This document shows, in pieces, positions 29,825 to 36,557 of a stretch of DNA of 36,557 nucleotides. The position numbers were made by a program, and so were the translations under genes. Under the pieces are notes generated by a model. That model saw only the letters and a program-made list of their open reading frames with translations, was not told the origin of the DNA and made no database searches. Origin of the DNA: Gaiellales bacterium (GTDB taxonomy: Bacteria > Actinomycetota > Thermoleophilia > Gaiellales > JAICJC01); NCBI GenBank assembly GCA_036273515.1, contig DASUHM010000096.1:1-36557 (forward strand). Direction: 5' to 3'. The first letter of the stretch is position 1; every line of letters begins with the position of its first letter.

Positions 29825-31903
29825 CTATCGCACCGCGGCCAGCGCGTCCGCCTCGAAGCCGGGGCGCTCGCGCAGGTGGGGCAGCGGCCGGGCCGGGTCG
29901 GGCGAGTCGATCTCGCGGCCGAGCCGGTGGCCGTCCCAGATGGCGTCGGCGATCAGCCGCGGGGCGACGCAGTCGCCGATCCGGTAGACGGCACCGATCC
30001 CTGCGCCCACGAGCTCGAGGTAGAGCGCCTCGTCCGAGACGCGCTGGGTGACGAGCACGAACGCGTCGGCCTCGACCGAGAAGGTGTCGCCGAGCTCGGT
30101 CTCGCCGTCGGCGCCGCCGGCGCCGATCCGGGTCAGCCAGGCCTCGGCCCGCATGCCGATGCCGAGGTCGTGCAGGTGGCGGCGCAGGATCGGGCCCTCC
30201 AGGGTCTCATCGCACAGCGGCGCGACCTTCTCGCACGAGGTGATGAGCTCGACCTCGTGGCCGTGCCCGCGCAGGAGCTCGGCCATGCCGGCGCCCGTGA
30301 AGTAGCCCTCGCAGTCGAGCACGATCGCGCGCGACCCTGGCGGGCGCTTGCCGTCGAGCATGATCTGTTCGGGGGTGAGCACGTGCGGGAGCGAGGCGTC
30401 CGCGCCCGGAATCGCCCCGCGGGTGATGCCGTTTCGGCCGTCGCCCGCCCAGGCCGCGCCGGTCGCGATCACGACGAGGTCGGCGCCGGCCGCGCGCACC
30501 GCCGCGGCGTCCATGCGCACGCCGGTCTCGATCTCGACGTTGGGCAGCCGGGCGAGCTGGCCCAGCCGCCACGTGCGCAGCCGGTCCCACTCGGCCAGTC
30601 CCGGCAGGCGCGGCACCCAGCGGGTGAGCCCGCCCGGCTCCGCGGCCGCGTCCACCAGGCGCACGCGGCGCATCCCGCGGCGGCCGAGCACCATCGCGCA
30701 TTCCATCCCGGCCGGCCCGGCGCCGACGATCAGCGCTTCGCGGTCGGCGTTCGCGGCGCGGTCGAACCGCTCCGGGTGCCACCCGCGGCGGTGCTCCTCG
30801 CCCGCGGTCGCGTTCTGGGTGCAACCGATGTGGCGGCGGACGTCGCCCTTCGAGATGCACATGTTGCAGCCGATGCAGGCGCGGATGTCGGCGAACCGGC
30901 CCTCGCGGATCTTCTCGGGGATGAACGGGTCGGCGATGTTCGGGCGGGCCGCACCGATCAGATCCCAGACGCCGGACTCGACGATCGCGGCCATCCGCTC
31001 GGGTGTCGTCAGCCGGCCGACGCCGACGATCGGCTTGGCCGTCGCCTCGCGCACGTGCCCGGTCCACTCGAGCTGCCAGCCCTCCGCGAAGAAGCGCGAC
31101 GCGCCGGAGTCCTTCGACCATTCCAGGATCGAGCCGATGTGGACGTCCCACAGGTCGACCAGGTGGTCGGCCATGCGCACGAACGCGAGGCCCTCGTCGA
31201 GCTCGACGCCTGGCCCGCCCGCCGCCGAGACGGCCATCCGGCAGGCGATGGCGCAGTCGGAGCCGACCGCGTCGCGCACCGCAGCGAGCGTCTCGATCCA
31301 CATCCGCGCCCGGTTCTCGAGCGAGCCGCCATACCCGTCGGTGCGCTGGTTGTAGAACGGCGAGAGCATCTGGCCGAGCAGGTAGGAGTGGCCTCCGTAG
31401 ACGTAGACGATGTCGAAGCCGGCGTCGCGCGAGCGGATCGCGGCCTGCACCCAGTCGGAGACGATCCGGTCGATGTCGAGCTGCTCCATCCGCTTCGGCG
31501 TGATGTTCGAGAAGTCGCTCGCGATCTGGGACGGCGCCGGAGGCGGCTGGCGGGTCTCGCAGTTCTCGCCGTGGGCGCCCGAGTGGGAGAGCTCGATGCC
31601 GGCCAGCGCGCCGTGCTCGTGCACCGCCTCGGTCAGGATCGCGAGGTGGCGCAGGTCGTGGTCGTCCCACATCCGCGCCGAGATGTACGGCGTCTCGTCG
31701 GCGTCGCTGGACACGGTGCAGTACTCGGTGCAGACGGCCGCCCAGCCGCCCTCGGCCTTGACGGCCCGGTGGGCCGCCTGCGACCAAGGCTTCTCGACGC
31801 CGAAGCCCGTGCAGTGGGGCACCTGGTAGAAGCGGTTGCGCAGCGTCTTCGGGCCGATCTGGACGGGCTCGAAGAGGATGTCGAAGCGCGGATCGGCGGC
31901 CAT
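29825..31903 (-). CDS. Iron-sulfur flavoprotein of the trimethylamine/dimethylamine/histamine dehydrogenase family
   Basis: A 692-residue three-part enzyme. The Old-Yellow-Enzyme-like FMN barrel begins RNRFYQVPHCTGFG; Cys31 matches the Cys that binds FMN covalently in trimethylamine dehydrogenase, and Tyr61 and Trp252 match its amine-pocket residues. A 4Fe-4S site follows (Cys343, 346, 349, 361). A pseudo-FAD/ADP-binding C-domain has GAGPAG at 394-399. RRGWHPERF, IPGADASLPHVLTPEQ and GDCVAPRLIADA also track trimethylamine dehydrogenase. In the WYGGAH segment of that enzyme the Tyr is His here (SHSGAH), so the amine may differ; the shorter length suggests a histamine-type member. It gives aldehyde, amine and electrons to an ETF not seen here. 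TATAGT lies 8 bases before the ATG. Confidence 0.92.
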   Translation of the reverse strand: MAADPRFDILFEPVQIGPKTLRNRFYQVPHCTGFGVEKPWSQAAHRAVKAEGGWAAVCTEYCTVSSDADETPYISARMWDDHDLRHLAILTEAVHEHGALAGIELSHSGAHGENCETRQPPPAPSQIASDFSNITPKRMEQLDIDRIVSDWVQAAIRSRDAGFDIVYVYGGHSYLLGQMLSPFYNQRTDGYGGSLENRARMWIETLAAVRDAVGSDCAIACRMAVSAAGGPGVELDEGLAFVRMADHLVDLWDVHIGSILEWSKDSGASRFFAEGWQLEWTGHVREATAKPIVGVGRLTTPERMAAIVESGVWDLIGAARPNIADPFIPEKIREGRFADIRACIGCNMCISKGDVRRHIGCTQNATAGEEHRRGWHPERFDRAANADREALIVGAGPAGMECAMVLGRRGMRRVRLVDAAAEPGGLTRWVPRLPGLAEWDRLRTWRLGQLARLPNVEIETGVRMDAAAVRAAGADLVVIATGAAWAGDGRNGITRGAIPGADASLPHVLTPEQIMLDGKRPPGSRAIVLDCEGYFTGAGMAELLRGHGHEVELITSCEKVAPLCDETLEGPILRRHLHDLGIGMRAEAWLTRIGAGGADGETELGDTFSVEADAFVLVTQRVSDEALYLELVGAGIGAVYRIGDCVAPRLIADAIWDGHRLGREIDSPDPARPLPHLRERPGFEADALAAVR

Positions 31904-31911
31904 GGCGGCCG

Positions 31912-31917
31912 ACTATA
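31912..31917 (-). promoter_or_regulatory. -10 box TATAGT of the flavoprotein operon, abutting repeat copy B
   Basis: On the minus strand TATAGT (31917-31912) lies 8 bases before the ATG at 31903. Copy B begins at the adjacent base 31918, so the -35/-10 spacer would be formed by the element's outer arm. The -35 would fall at about CTTACG/TTACGT, partly inside the element. Confidence 0.6.
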
Positions 31918-31982
31918 CGGGGTCAGACCCCGAACGTAAGTGCAACGGAACTGCAACGGCCGACGTTCGGGGTCTGACCCCG
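31918..31982 (-). repeat. 65-base inverted-repeat element, copy B
   Basis: Perfect 20-base arms (31918-31937 and 31963-31982) flank a 25-base centre. Read on the minus strand, its centre aligns with copy A at 17 of 25 positions without gaps, with conserved ends CGGCCGT and CACTT. The innermost arm pair is G-C in copy A and T-A here, a compensatory change. It lies in the divergent gap between the flavoprotein and the metallophosphoesterase. Confidence 0.85.
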
Positions 31983-32018
31983 GTTCGGGTGGTCGGGAAG
32001 ATGGGTGTTTTTCCCCGT

Positions 32019-32048
32019 TTGACTTCCGTCCTGACCCCCGGCGACAAT
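32019..32048 (+). promoter_or_regulatory. Leaderless promoter of the metallophosphoesterase gene
   Basis: TTGACT (32019-32024), an 18-base spacer and GACAAT (32043-32048), then 8 bases to the GTG at 32057. Transcription should begin at or next to the start codon. Confidence 0.7.
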
Positions 32049-32056
32049 CCCGAAAC

Positions 32057-32995
32057 GTGCGTGTCTTCTTCGCCACGGACATCCACGGGTCAGAGACGTG
32101 CTGGCGCAAGTTCCTGAACTCGGGAACGCACTACAAGGCCGACGTTCTCATCCTGGGGGGCGACATGACCGGCAAGGCCCTGGTGCCCGTCATCGACGAC
32201 GGCAACGGGCACTGGCACGGCACGCTCCAGGAGCAGCGCCGCGACCTGCAGGGCGACGACGAGGTCAAGGCGTTCGAGCTGGACGTGATCCGGCGCGGGT
32301 ACTACCCGTTCCGGACGACGCCCGACGAGCTGGCGGAGCTCGAGGCCGATTCCGAGCGGCTCGACGAGCTCTTCCATAGCCACATGCTCGGCACCGTCGA
32401 GCGGTGGATGCAGATGGCCGAGGAGAAGCTGGCGGGCCAGCCGCAGCGGATGTTCGTCTGCCCCGGCAACGACGACCAGTTCGAGGTCGACGACATCCTG
32501 GCCGCCGCCCGCAGGGTCGAGCTGGCCGAGGGCCGGGTCGTCGACATCGACGGCTTCCAAATGGCCTCGACCGGGTGGGCGAACCCGACCCCGTGGCACA
32601 CCTACCGGGAGGAGCCGGAGGACGTCCTGCTCGAGCGCATCCGGTCGGTCACCTCGCAGCTGACGGCGCCGCCCGAGCGGACGATCCTGAACCTGCACTG
32701 CCCGCCGCACGGCTCCGGCCTCGACGACGCCCCCGGCCTCGACGATGACCTGAAGCCCAAGCACGGCGGGCATGCGCCCGAGCCGGTCGGCTCGACGGCG
32801 GTGCGCGAGGCGATCGAGGAGACCCGGCCGGTGCTCTCGCTGCACGGCCACATCCACGAGGCCCGCGGCCACACCCGCATCGGGCCGACCCTCTGCATCA
32901 ACCCCGGCAGCGCCTACGAGCAGGGCGACCTGATGGGCGCCCTGATCGAGCTCAACGGCAAGAAGGTGAAGAACTTCGTGCTCACCAGCGGCTGA
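32057..32995 (+). CDS. Calcineurin-like metallophosphoesterase
   Basis: A 312-residue phosphoesterase. Its metal-binding motifs occur in order: FFATDIHGS (Asp8, His10), ILGGDMTGK (Asp36), FVCPGNDD (Asn-Asp), LNLHCPPHG, and LSLHGHIHEARG with the last His pair, then INPGS. These form a dinuclear metal site. The middle holds an alpha-helical insertion (about residues 45-125) not found in minimal YfcE-type enzymes. GTG 32057 is chosen because an extended promoter ends 8 bases before it. The substrate is unknown. The permease gene follows 11 bases on, suggesting an operon. Confidence 0.88.
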   Translation: MRVFFATDIHGSETCWRKFLNSGTHYKADVLILGGDMTGKALVPVIDDGNGHWHGTLQEQRRDLQGDDEVKAFELDVIRRGYYPFRTTPDELAELEADSERLDELFHSHMLGTVERWMQMAEEKLAGQPQRMFVCPGNDDQFEVDDILAAARRVELAEGRVVDIDGFQMASTGWANPTPWHTYREEPEDVLLERIRSVTSQLTAPPERTILNLHCPPHGSGLDDAPGLDDDLKPKHGGHAPEPVGSTAVREAIEETRPVLSLHGHIHEARGHTRIGPTLCINPGSAYEQGDLMGALIELNGKKVKNFVLTSG

Positions 32996-33006
32996 AAGGA
33001 GAGGGG

Positions 33007-34650
33007 ATGGCTGCAGCAGACACGCCCATGGAGCGCACGATGTTCGTGCGCAAGGCGACGGGCCTGGTGAAGGGGTGGTCGGTGTTCGACGCCTTCATCT
33101 ACTCGGCCTTCGCGATCAACCTGATGGCGCTCGGGTTCGGATACGCGTTCACCGGCATCGCCGTGTTCCCGGAGGCCGGGCTGATCGCCGCGATCGTCCT
33201 CTCGGGCCTCTTCATCATCTTCGAGGTGCTGACGTACGCCTCGCTGATCGCGGTCATGCCCCGCGCCGGCGGCGACTACGTGTGGCAGTCGCGCGTGTTC
33301 GGCGGCGGCATCGGCTTCGTGCTGGCGGCCACCGGGTGGTGGTTCATCCTGTGGCACTGGGTCCCGATCTACGCCAACATCATGATCCTGGAGTTCATCC
33401 AGCCGATCCTGAACGTCCTCGGCAAGAACGGCACGGGCACGTTCGACGCGGCCTGGTGGAACCCGATCCACGGCACGGGGATCTTCATCGCGTCGCTGGC
33501 GACCGCCGTGATCGCGGCCGTCGCGGTCTCGATCGGCATGCGCAACTACGCCCGCTTCCAGAAGATGTGCTTCTACGGCGCCATGGCCGGACTGCTCATC
33601 ATGCTGGCGCTCTTCCTGTTCCACTCCAAGGCCGACTTCGCCTCGGCGTTCAACAAGCAGACCGACATCTACGGCTCGCATGACCCGAACGCGTTCGCGA
33701 AGACGATGGCCGCAGGCAAGTCCGCCGGGATCGACTACAAGGGCTTCGGCGCGTTCCCGCTCAAGGCGACGTTCCTCTTGATCCCGTTCATGCTCTTCTA
33801 CAACCTGTGGCCGAACTGGGGCGCGACCCTGTACGGCGAGGTGCGGGGAGCCTCCGACTTCCGCAAGAACATCTACGCGATGGGCGGCGCGCTCGTCTTC
33901 ACGACGATCGTCGTGGTCATCACCTTCGCGGCCATGGCGCACGCGATGGGGTTCAACTTCTACGGCATCCTGTCCGGCGAGTACTGGGCGTCGGTGACCA
34001 AGGCGCCCGTCTACTGGTTCCCGTACCCGGGCATGCTGGCGGCGATGTTCATCGGGAACGGGTTCTTCCAGGTGGTGTTCCTGCTTCTGCTCTCGCTGTG
34101 GTTCTTCGGCTGGGCCGGAAGCGTGTTCCTGTCGTCGACGCGGATGATCTTCGCGGCTGCGTTCGACCGGATCCTGCCCGAGTGGGCGGCCAAGGTCGAC
34201 GACCGCACCCATGTCCCGATCGCCGCGCTCCTGCTCATGCTCGTGCCGTCGATCCCGATCAGCTACCTGTACGCGTACAACTCGAGCTTCTACGGCTACA
34301 CGCTCGACGCGACCGTCGTCATCGCGATCACCTACTTCGGCACGACCCTGTCGGCCGTCGTGCTGCCCTGGCGGCGGCGCGAGATCTACCAGGCCTCGCC
34401 GATCGCCAAGTACGAGCTGGCGGGCATTCCGCTCGTCACGATCGCCGGCGTGATCTTCGGCGGGTTCCTGGCCTTCTGCGGATACAAGTGGTTCACCGAC
34501 GACTCCTACGGGATCAACCACTCGAACTCGCTGAAGTACATGGCGGTGCTCTACCTGATCGCGATCGCGATCTACGTGATCAGCCGGGTCGTCCGCCGCC
34601 GCGAGGGCATCGACCTCGCGATGATCAACTCCGAGATCCCGGTCGAGTGA
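33007..34650 (+). CDS. APC-superfamily amino acid/amine permease
   Basis: A 547-residue membrane protein with about 12-13 helices. VKGWSVFDAFIYSAFAINLM is the unwound first helix region of the APC family, where the substrate backbone binds. MPRAGGDYVWQSRVFGGGIG is its conserved loop after helix 2. A long extracellular insertion (about residues 210-250, FNKQTDIYGSHDPNAFAKT) separates helices 6 and 7. Start ATG 33007 follows AAAGGAGAGGGG. Co-transcribed with the phosphoesterase. The substrate is not evident; amines or amino acids are typical, and an amine-dehydrogenase-like gene lies nearby on the opposite strand. Confidence 0.88.
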   Translation: MAAADTPMERTMFVRKATGLVKGWSVFDAFIYSAFAINLMALGFGYAFTGIAVFPEAGLIAAIVLSGLFIIFEVLTYASLIAVMPRAGGDYVWQSRVFGGGIGFVLAATGWWFILWHWVPIYANIMILEFIQPILNVLGKNGTGTFDAAWWNPIHGTGIFIASLATAVIAAVAVSIGMRNYARFQKMCFYGAMAGLLIMLALFLFHSKADFASAFNKQTDIYGSHDPNAFAKTMAAGKSAGIDYKGFGAFPLKATFLLIPFMLFYNLWPNWGATLYGEVRGASDFRKNIYAMGGALVFTTIVVVITFAAMAHAMGFNFYGILSGEYWASVTKAPVYWFPYPGMLAAMFIGNGFFQVVFLLLLSLWFFGWAGSVFLSSTRMIFAAAFDRILPEWAAKVDDRTHVPIAALLLMLVPSIPISYLYAYNSSFYGYTLDATVVIAITYFGTTLSAVVLPWRRREIYQASPIAKYELAGIPLVTIAGVIFGGFLAFCGYKWFTDDSYGINHSNSLKYMAVLYLIAIAIYVISRVVRRREGIDLAMINSEIPVE

Positions 34651-34657
34651 GCCGGCA

Positions 34658-34693
34658 CCAGCGTGGGAGCCGGGAAACCGGCTCCCACGCTGG
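34658..34693 (+). terminator. 16-bp hairpin terminator with GAAA tetraloop
   Basis: CCAGCGTGGGAGCCGG (34658-34673) pairs perfectly with 34678-34693 around GAAA, a stable GNRA loop. It begins 8 bases after the permease stop. Confidence 0.88.
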
Positions 34694-34727
34694 CATTCCG
34701 GCCCGTTCGCAACGCGCGCCGAGCGTA

Positions 34728-34773
34728 TTGACTTCCCTCCCCCGGTCGGGGAAGATTTCCCTGGTCTAGACCA
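34728..34773 (+). promoter_or_regulatory. Palindrome-rich promoter region of the second APC permease
   Basis: TTGACT (34728-34733), 17 bases, then GAAGAT (34751-34756) form a moderate promoter. CCCC-GGTC-GGGG (34740-34751), GGGAA-GAT-TTCCC (34749-34761) and the perfect 12-base palindrome TGGTCTAGACCA (34762-34773) overlap or follow it. The last sits at the likely transcription start, a repressor position, and its TGGTC/GACCA arms recall GntR-type sites. No candidate regulator gene is adjacent within the window. Confidence 0.6.
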
Positions 34774-34802
34774 CAACCGTCTCCGCAGAGGAGGGGAGGG
34801 GT

Positions 34803-36380
34803 ATGCAAGAAGGCACCCACTCGGACAGCCATCAGTTGGCAGAGTTCGGGTACCGGCAGGAGCTGCACCGGACGCTCGGCAGCTTCTCGTCGTTCGCCGC
34901 CGGCTACAGCTACATCTCCATCTTGACCGGCATGTTCCAGACCGCGGGACTCGGCTTCTTCTTCGCCGGCCCCGCGTTCGCATGGGCGTGGCTCGTCGTC
35001 ATGTTCGGCCAGTTCATGGTCGCCCTCCAGTTCGCCGAGCTCTCGGCGCACTATCCCCTGGCGGGCTCGGTGTACCAGTGGTCCAAGCAGCTCGCGTCGA
35101 AGGCCTGGGCCTGGAACACGGGTTGGATGTACCTGTGCGCGCAGGTCATCACGGTGCCCGCCGTTGCGCTCGCCTGGCAGGTCATCCTGCCGCAGATCTC
35201 GACCCACTTCCAGATCGTCGGGTCGTCGGCGAACTCGGGCAATCTCTACAGCAAGGACTTCGCCGAGAACGCGATCATCCTGGCGATGGTCATGGTCGTC
35301 CTGACGACCCTGATCAACGCGACGGGCGTCAAGCTGCTCGCCCGCATCAACAACATCGGCGTCATCGCCGAGCTGGTCGGCGCAAGCGGCCTGATCATCC
35401 TGTTCCTGGTCAACGCGACCCGCGGGCCGGCCAAGGTGCTGACGGAGACGGCCAACACGGCCAACGTCCCCGTCCACCACAGCCTCGGCTACCTGGGCGC
35501 GCTGCTCGTGGGCGCGATCATGCCCCTGTACGTGATGTACGGCTTCGACACCGCCGGCTCGCTGGCGGAGGAGACCGACGACCCCCGCCGCAAGGCGCCT
35601 CGGGCCGTCATCCAGGCGCTGGCGACCGCCGGCACGATGGGCTTCCTGCTCATCCTGTTCGGCACGATGGCCGTCAGCGACGCGCTGTTCAAGAACGGCA
35701 CCTCGCTCACGCTGCCGGCGATCACCACCGACGTGCTCGGCTCGACGTGGGGCAAGATCTTCCTTGCCGACGTCGCGGTGGCCATCTTCGTCTGCTGCCT
35801 GGCGATCCACGCCATGTCGGTGCGGATCCTGTTCGCGATGGGCCGTGACGACAACCTGCCCGGCGCCTCGCGGCTCGCGCACGTCTCCGGGACGCGGCGC
35901 GTGCCGGTGTTCCCGGCCGTGCTCGTCGGCGCGATCGCGATCGTCGTGCTGGCGTTCAACATCTACAACCAGTACGCGTTCGAGGTGATCGTGGCCCTGG
36001 GCATCATCTTCATGTACCTGGCCTACCTGGGAGTGACTATCCCGCTGCTTCAGCGGCGCCTGAACGGGTGGCCGGGCAACCTGCCCGACGCCCGCGACGG
36101 GCTGTTCAGCCTGGGCGGCTTCGCGGTCATCACCAACGTGATCGCGATCGCCTACGGCATCGCCATGAGCGTCAACCTGGCATGGCCGCGGGACTACTTC
36201 TACGGCACCAAGACCTACCAGCAGTACGGCCCCATCATGGGCGTCTCAGCGGTGGTGATCGTCGGCCTGGCGTTGTACTTCGGCTACCAGCAGAACCGCA
36301 CGGAGGTGCTGGCCGAGCATCGGGCTGAGAGCCTCTCCGCGGCGATGAACGAGCCGCCTCCGATCCACGGCGGCCCCTAG
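34803..36380 (+). CDS. APC-superfamily amino acid/polyamine/GABA-type permease
   Basis: A 525-residue, 12-helix transporter. FGYRQELHRTLGSFSSFAAG, then YSYISILTGMF, is the helix-1 binding region of the eukaryotic-type/GABA-permease branch of the APC family. ELSAHYPLAGSVYQWSKQLA is the conserved helix-2/3 loop. YVMYGFDTAGSLAEETDDPR, then RKAPRA, is the diagnostic helix-6 segment. Start ATG 34803 follows a purine-rich ribosome site (GAGGGGAGGGG). It has its own promoter and terminator, so it is regulated apart from the preceding permease. It likely imports an amino acid, choline-like or amine compound; the substrate is unresolved. Confidence 0.92.
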   Translation: MQEGTHSDSHQLAEFGYRQELHRTLGSFSSFAAGYSYISILTGMFQTAGLGFFFAGPAFAWAWLVVMFGQFMVALQFAELSAHYPLAGSVYQWSKQLASKAWAWNTGWMYLCAQVITVPAVALAWQVILPQISTHFQIVGSSANSGNLYSKDFAENAIILAMVMVVLTTLINATGVKLLARINNIGVIAELVGASGLIILFLVNATRGPAKVLTETANTANVPVHHSLGYLGALLVGAIMPLYVMYGFDTAGSLAEETDDPRRKAPRAVIQALATAGTMGFLLILFGTMAVSDALFKNGTSLTLPAITTDVLGSTWGKIFLADVAVAIFVCCLAIHAMSVRILFAMGRDDNLPGASRLAHVSGTRRVPVFPAVLVGAIAIVVLAFNIYNQYAFEVIVALGIIFMYLAYLGVTIPLLQRRLNGWPGNLPDARDGLFSLGGFAVITNVIAIAYGIAMSVNLAWPRDYFYGTKTYQQYGPIMGVSAVVIVGLALYFGYQQNRTEVLAEHRAESLSAAMNEPPPIHGGP

Positions 36381-36393
36381 CGCAACCGGACCA

Positions 36394-36424
36394 CGTGTGG
36401 GGCGGGCAGGGCCCGCCCCACACG
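36394..36424. terminator. 14-bp hairpin terminator
   Basis: CGTGTGGGGCGGGC (36394-36407) pairs perfectly with GCCCGCCCCACACG (36411-36424) around AGG, 13 bases after the permease stop. Confidence 0.85.
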
Positions 36425-36437
36425 CTACGGTGACGTT

Positions 36438-36557
36438 GTGCAACGGGCCGAACTGCGTACGCTTGTCCGCCGCGACCTGGTCGTCTCCGGCGGCGGCTCG
36501 CTGATCGCGTTGTGGACGTGGGCGGTGATTGCGGCTGGCCACTTTGGCTGGCTGTCG
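36438..36557 (+). CDS. Start of a membrane protein gene, cut by the window edge
   Basis: Forty codons from GTG 36438 read VQRAELRTLVRRDLVVSGGG followed by a hydrophobic helix (SLIALWTWAVIAAGHFGWLS). This is a basic amphipathic N-terminus leading into a membrane segment. TACGGT (36426-36431) lies 6 bases before the GTG and directly after the terminator hairpin, suggesting a leaderless start. The family cannot be told from this much. Confidence 0.6.
   Translation, partial: MQRAELRTLVRRDLVVSGGGSLIALWTWAVIAAGHFGWLS

Noticed and set aside
29789-31939. A 716-codon plus-strand frame opposite the flavoprotein and part of the dioxygenase
   Set aside because: It mirrors a minus-strand enzyme with an excellent full-length family match and has no recognisable domains of its own.
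32011-32018. The T-run near 32008-32012 as an intrinsic terminator after repeat copy B
   Set aside because: The run is interrupted and lies about 25 bases beyond the element's arm. The nearest hairpin does not abut it, and a good promoter begins at 32019.
1-36557. CRISPR arrays, tRNAs, rRNAs or full insertion sequences
   Set aside because: No regularly spaced repeats, no cloverleaf-like sequence, no rRNA stretches and no transposase frame were seen on either strand.

Overview
The window is very GC-rich, with strong G/C third-position codon bias, dense ATGA/GTGA gene overlaps, frequent GTG starts (one TTG), several apparently leaderless promoters and Tat/lipoprotein exports. This fits a high-GC actinobacterium, plausibly of the Thermoleophilia (Solirubrobacterales/Gaiellales) type. 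That placement is inferred from style and gene content, because no rRNA or other marker gene is present. No tRNA, rRNA, CRISPR array or complete insertion sequence was seen. LAYOUT: 1-904 holds the end of a small membrane-protein gene, a small hypothetical gene and about 400 bases without a convincing gene, less GC-rich than the rest. 905-5887 carries a Tat-exported flavoprotein, a nitronate monooxygenase-like enzyme, a dirigent-like secreted protein whose ribosome site lies in a hairpin, an acid-phosphatase-like esterase and a probable lipoprotein. 5853-9138 (minus strand) is a run of ArsR regulator, SRPBCC protein, cupin, NmrA-like reductase and MFS transporter; the regulator's own promoter contains a perfect palindrome. 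A methyltransferase, a TatA-like protein and a secreted beta-propeller follow. CENTRAL CATABOLIC REGION (12028-24689): a histidine-ammonia-lyase-fold protein with a disrupted MIO loop, an ornithine-cyclodeaminase/mu-crystallin protein, 2-oxoacid dehydrogenase E1 alpha and beta, an M24 peptidase-fold hydrolase with one metal ligand replaced, a LacI regulator, a beta-hydroxyacid dehydrogenase and a complete branched-chain-amino-acid-type ABC importer. Three near-identical 14-base palindromes (TGCAA-N4-TTGCA type) stand at the three control regions of these genes, so they probably form one LacI-controlled regulon for import and breakdown of a nitrogenous organic acid. A sulfite-oxidase-like protein and a thiol dioxygenase follow under a separate promoter. 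RIGHT PART (26391-36557): two 5'-truncated genes meet tail-first where the start halves of a divergent pair were probably deleted. Then come an alpha/beta hydrolase, a minus-strand operon (trimethylamine/histamine-dehydrogenase-like flavoprotein, tryptophan 2,3-dioxygenase, streptomycin-kinase-like protein, GNAT acetyltransferase), a metallophosphoesterase and two APC-family permeases. Two 65-base inverted-repeat elements (26396-26460 and 31918-31982) are diverged copies of one family inserted in opposite orientations, with a compensatory base-pair change in the stem. MOST INTERESTING: the LacI regulon with its MIO-disrupted lyase, which may be an undescribed catabolic route, and the 65-base element family.
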